Shown: in pieces, positions 6,448-8,571 of the stretch
Numbering within the stretch: position 1 is the stretch's first letter
How the letters are laid out: each line of letters starts with the position of its first letter
DNA from: Actinomycetales bacterium
Lineage (GTDB): Bacteria; Actinomycetota; Actinomycetes; Actinomycetales; Cellulomonadaceae
DNA length: 8,571 nt
Assembly (NCBI GenBank): GCA_012514835.1
Contig: JAAYZM010000092.1
Coordinates: forward strand, 1-8,571
Direction of reading: 5' to 3'
Program-made: the position numbers and the translations under genes
The notes under the pieces: generated by a model
What the model saw: the letters and a program-made list of their open reading frames with translations, nothing else
The model's database searches: none
What the model was told of the DNA's origin: nothing

Positions 6448-6795
6448 CTAGACCACGCGCTCGCCGTCGGACGAGTCTTCGTCGGTGTCGTCGTCGTCCG
6501 CGTCGTCGTCGTCCTCGTCGAAGTCCTCGAACGCCTCGTCGGGCACCTTGTCGACGTCGTAGACCTCGGCCGCGTCGTCGTCCTCGTCGTCCTCGTCGTC
6601 GGTGATGTCGAACGGGAGCGCCTCGTTGTGGGCGCGCCCGAGGGACTCCGCGTAGACGTCGAAGGCGTCGGCGAGGACGTCGTACGCGTCGTCGACCGCC
6701 GGGTCCTGCTCCCCGCGCCGCGTGCTCACGGCGTGGTAGTGGGCCTCGAGGGCGGCGAGGAACCGGTCGAGGGCGGCACGCGGATCAACGGTCAT
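6448..6795 (-). CDS. Small actinobacterial protein with helical N-terminus and extremely acidic tail, function unknown
   Basis: A 115-residue protein with two parts. Residues 1-62 look folded and helical (DPRAALDRFLAALEAHY, then DPAVDDAYDVLADAFDVYAESL). Residues 66-112 are almost purely acidic: 31 of 47 are Asp or Glu, with one Lys (K83). I recall similar actinobacterial proteins that are left hypothetical or labelled 'primosomal protein' or 'DNA primase' without good support; I assign no function. An acidic disordered tail could mimic nucleic acid, bind a basic partner or chelate cations. The start is the ATG at 6793-6795, with TACCGT ending 6 nt upstream; a 27-residue in-frame extension further upstream crosses that promoter and looks non-coding. 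The tail is encoded by GAC/GAG triplet runs. There is no signal peptide or membrane segment. Confidence 0.8.
   Translation of the reverse strand: MTVDPRAALDRFLAALEAHYHAVSTRRGEQDPAVDDAYDVLADAFDVYAESLGRAHNEALPFDITDDEDDEDDDAAEVYDVDKVPDEAFEDFDEDDDDADDDDTDEDSSDGERVV
6480..6605. repeat. Degenerate GTC/GAC triplet-repeat tract encoding the acidic tail
   Basis: The plus strand shows repeated short runs of GTC/TCG triplets (GAC/GAG on the coding strand), with several back-to-back GTCGTCGTC-type blocks broken by other codons. Length changes in multiples of three by replication slippage would alter tail length without a frameshift. Confidence 0.6.
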
Positions 6796-6859
6796 GCCAC
6801 CACGGTAGTGCCGGACCGTGCACAATGGCAGCACTTGTCGACCAGACCGGGGGTCCTCC
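6796..6859. promoter_or_regulatory. Divergent control region (acidic protein / DUF5703)
   Basis: At 64 bp this is the longest intergenic gap in the window. On the minus strand TACCGT (6802-6807) ends 6 nt before the ATG of the acidic protein, a leaderless layout. On the plus strand no TANNNT hexamer lies close to the DUF5703 ATG; the best -10 candidate is CACAAT (6821-6826), implying a leader of about 25-30 nt. The leader ends with a run of five G and then TCCTCC directly before the ATG. The G-run is a weak possible ribosome-binding site. Confidence 0.4.
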
Positions 6860-7099
6860 ATGGCGAAGGCAGACACGATCGGGAAGCTCCGCTCGCGGCC
6901 GCCGCGGGCGTCCCACTACGAGTATCGCGAGGTGCGCATGCCGCGGTACACCTCCCCGTCGGACGCGACGCGTCTGCTGACGGAGGCCGCGGAGTACGGT
7001 CGCTGGGAGCTCGCGCGCACGTCGCTCTACCTCGGTGGGGAACGGCGCGTGTGGTTGCGTCGCCGCATCATCAAGGTCGAGTCCACGCTCGACTTCTGA
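6860..7099 (+). CDS. DUF5703 family protein
   Basis: A 79-residue basic protein of an uncharacterised actinobacterial family (DUF5703, recognised from its pattern). Typical features are the HYEYREVRMPR segment (about 19-29), the TRLLTEAAEYGRWELARTSLYLGGERRVWLRRRII core (from about residue 37 on), and a short end. The pattern of alternating strands and one helix, with many Arg residues, would suit a small nucleic-acid- or ribosome-associated protein, but there is no direct evidence. I chose the ATG at 6860 because homology-like sequence begins just after it. An in-frame GTG at 6818 would add 14 residues but would start upstream of the CACAAT hexamer. It is divergent from the acidic-protein gene and convergent with the M20 peptidase gene. 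Confidence 0.85.
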   Translation: MAKADTIGKLRSRPPRASHYEYREVRMPRYTSPSDATRLLTEAAEYGRWELARTSLYLGGERRVWLRRRIIKVESTLDF

Positions 7100-7112
7100 G
7101 CCCCCCCGCTCA
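7097..7112. terminator. Weak hairpin at DUF5703/M20 convergent junction
   Basis: A 5-bp stem (TGAGC / GCTCA) with a loop of six C begins at the DUF5703 TGA stop. On the minus strand it starts 17 nt after the M20 stop. It is short and lacks a T-tract. The placement matches the hairpins at the other convergent junctions. Confidence 0.25.
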
Positions 7113-7129
7113 GCACGCAGGAGCCTCGT

Positions 7130-8443
7130 TCAGCAGACGTCGAGGAACCGGTCGAGCACGCGCACGCCGAAGCGCAGGGCGTCCACCGGGACACGCTCGT
7201 CGACACCGTGGAACATCGCGGCAAAGTCCATCGAGGCGGGCAGGCGCAGCGGCGCGAACCCGTACCCCGTGATGCCGAGCTGGGCGAGGTGCTTGTTGTC
7301 CGTGCCACCCGAGAGCATGTAGGGCAGGACCACCGCCTCGGGGTCCTCACCGAGGAGCGCGGAGGTCATCGCGGCCACGAGCGGCGCCTCGATCGGGGCC
7401 TCGAGCGCCTGGTTGCGGTAGAGGTCCTCGACGTCCACGCCGGGACCGGCGAGCTTCGCGAGCACCTCGTCCGCCTCTGTCTCGAGCCCCGGGAGGAACC
7501 GCAGGTCCACCACGGCCTCGGCGCGCGAGGGGATCACGTTCGCCTTGTAGCCCGCCGCGAGCTGGGTCGGGTTCGACGAGTGACGCACGGTCGAACCGAC
7601 AAACTTCGACGCGGGCCCGAGCGCCTCGAGGAGCGCGTCGACCGTGCCGGGGTCCTCGGGGTCGAAGCGCAGCCCGGTGAGCTCCGCGACGCCGCGCAAG
7701 AGGGCCGTGGTCGAGTCCGTGAGCGTGAGCGGCCACGAGTGGGCCCCGACGCGCGCGACGGCCTCGGCGAGCCGGGTCACGGCGTTGTCGGTGTTGACGA
7801 AGGACCCGTGACCGGCCTTGCCCTGGGCCACGAGGCGCAGCCACGCGAGGCCCTTCTCCGCGACCTGCACGAGGTACGCGCGCTGGCCCGCGACGTCGAC
7901 CGAGAAGCCCCCGACCTCGCTGATCGCCTCGGTGGCTCCCTCGAAGAGCTCCGGACGGTGCCGCACCACCCAGCCCGCGCCCGCCTCTCCCCCGGCCTCC
8001 TCGTCCGCGAAGAACGCGAGCACGACGTCGCGCGCGGGCGGACGCTGCGTGCGCGCCCGGTCGCGGAACACCGCGAGCATCATCGCGTCCATGTCCTTCA
8101 TGTCCACGGCGCCGCGCCCCCACAGCATCCCGTCGCGCTCCTCGCCCGCGAACGGGTCCACCTGCCACTCGCTCGCGTCCGCGGGGACCACGTCGAGGTG
8201 GCCGTGCACCACGAGGGCAGGACACGCACGGTCGCGCCCAGGGATGCGGACGACGACGTTCGCCCGGCCGGGTGCGCTCTCGAAGAGCTCGGGTTCGAGG
8301 CCGACGTCGGACAGCCTCTCCGCGACGTACTCCGCGGCGGCCCGCTCCCCCGGCCCTGAGCCGTCGCCGTAGTTCGACGTGTCGAAGCGCAGCAGGTCAC
8401 GGCACAGGGCCACGACCTCGTCCTGCGCGCGCACGCCCGTCAT
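7130..8443 (-). CDS. M20/M25/M40 family zinc metallopeptidase (dipeptidase/deacylase type)
   Basis: A 437-residue cytosolic di-zinc hydrolase of the M20 clan, related to ArgE/DapE/CPG2 and actinobacterial 'DapE2'-type proteins (Rv2141c, from memory). It probably cleaves dipeptides or N-acyl amino acids. Metal and catalytic residues are intact: H82 and D84 (VVHGHLDVVP), bridging D114 (GRGAVDMKD), general base E148 and ligand E149 (FADEEAGG), E176 (SEVGG), and H412 (AMFHGVDER). The dimerisation/lid domain is inserted at about 205-320. The motif set is complete but does not separate dipeptidase from succinyl-diaminopimelate desuccinylase or acetylornithine deacetylase. The ATG at 8441-8443 overlaps the stop of the upstream M3 peptidase gene (ATGA). 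No TANNNT hexamer sits before this start, consistent with translational coupling. Confidence 0.94.
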   Translation of the reverse strand: MTGVRAQDEVVALCRDLLRFDTSNYGDGSGPGERAAAEYVAERLSDVGLEPELFESAPGRANVVVRIPGRDRACPALVVHGHLDVVPADASEWQVDPFAGEERDGMLWGRGAVDMKDMDAMMLAVFRDRARTQRPPARDVVLAFFADEEAGGEAGAGWVVRHRPELFEGATEAISEVGGFSVDVAGQRAYLVQVAEKGLAWLRLVAQGKAGHGSFVNTDNAVTRLAEAVARVGAHSWPLTLTDSTTALLRGVAELTGLRFDPEDPGTVDALLEALGPASKFVGSTVRHSSNPTQLAAGYKANVIPSRAEAVVDLRFLPGLETEADEVLAKLAGPGVDVEDLYRNQALEAPIEAPLVAAMTSALLGEDPEAVVLPYMLSGGTDNKHLAQLGITGYGFAPLRLPASMDFAAMFHGVDERVPVDALRFGVRVLDRFLDVC

Positions 8444-8571
8444 GCCACGACGTCGAGGCCGCGGCGGACGAGCAACGGCTCGATGCGTGGCTCACGCCCC
8501 CGCAGCTCGCCGAACGCGAGCATCGGGTCGATCGAGCCACCGCGCCCGAGCAGGGTGCGCCGGAACCGCTC
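8440..8571 (-). CDS. M3 family metallopeptidase (Dcp-like peptidyl-dipeptidase), C-terminal fragment
   Basis: Only the last 43 residues are inside the window; the catalytic HExxH lies beyond the right edge. The fragment matches the end of Dcp/oligopeptidase-A-type M3 peptidases: FRRTLLGRGGSIDPM (residues 3-17 of the fragment), then AFGELRGREP and EPLLVRRGL. The GRGGS loop and the terminal RGL are characteristic of this end of the family. Such enzymes remove dipeptides or cut short peptides in the cytosol. The TGA stop shares four bases (ATGA) with the M20 peptidase start, so the two probably form a translationally coupled peptide-degradation pair. The precise subfamily cannot be decided from this fragment. 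Confidence 0.85.
   Translation of the reverse strand, partial: ERFRRTLLGRGGSIDPMLAFGELRGREPRIEPLLVRRGLDVVA

Noticed and set aside
6480..6605. Triplet-rich tract as a possible CRISPR array or tandem-repeat locus
   Set aside because: The units are 3 bp and degenerate, with no spacers, and are fully explained by Asp/Glu codons of the acidic tail.
6796..6876. 27-residue N-terminal extension of the acidic protein
   Set aside because: It would span the TACCGT hexamer and the divergent promoter region. The family-like sequence starts at the ATG at 6793-6795.

Overview
This 8,571-bp window is very GC-rich (roughly 73-75% by eye) and densely coding. It looks like ordinary chromosome from a high-GC actinobacterium. 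The clearest lineage marker is mshC (mycothiol ligase), which is essentially confined to Actinomycetes. A PAC2-family gene, a DUF5703 gene and uppP nearby fit a conserved actinobacterial neighbourhood. Codon use and gene order suggest Micrococcales, perhaps a Cellulomonas or Promicromonospora relative, but this is a guess. I see no mobile element, tRNA, rRNA, CRISPR array or phage gene, and no stretch over 300 bp without a gene.

Layout, left to right: the N-terminal 244 residues of a site-2 (M50) membrane protease (-, runs off the left edge); a RecB/Cas4-like PD-(D/E)XK nuclease with a four-cysteine Fe-S signature (+); a HAD phosphatase/phosphomutase-like enzyme (-); a PAC2-family protein (+); mshC (-) with uppP directly upstream on the same strand (-); an aldo/keto reductase (+); a small protein with an extremely acidic tail (-); a DUF5703 protein (+); an M20 metallopeptidase (-); and the last 43 residues of an M3 (Dcp-like) metallopeptidase (-, runs off the right edge), whose stop overlaps the M20 start.

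The genes do not form one pathway. They include redox-buffer synthesis (mshC), recycling of the cell-wall lipid carrier (uppP), peptide turnover (M3, M20, M50), DNA processing (the nuclease) and several poorly characterised actinobacterial proteins. The architecture is more striking than the gene list. Orientation nearly alternates (- + - + - - + - + - -), giving four divergent and four convergent junctions. Intergenic gaps run from 0 to 64 bp and total about 240 bp.

Eight of the nine genes whose 5' ends lie in the window without an overlapping upstream gene have a TANNNT -10-like hexamer ending 6-8 nt before the start codon and no Shine-Dalgarno sequence. This is the layout expected of leaderless transcripts. 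At one divergent junction the two -10 hexamers overlap. At another site the mshC hexamer contains the uppP stop codon. GC-rich hairpins sit in or beside the last codons at the convergent junctions. I found no convincing new biological system; the points worth a second look are this compact regulatory layout, an aldo/keto reductase with Gln at the usual catalytic His, and the acidic-tailed small protein.
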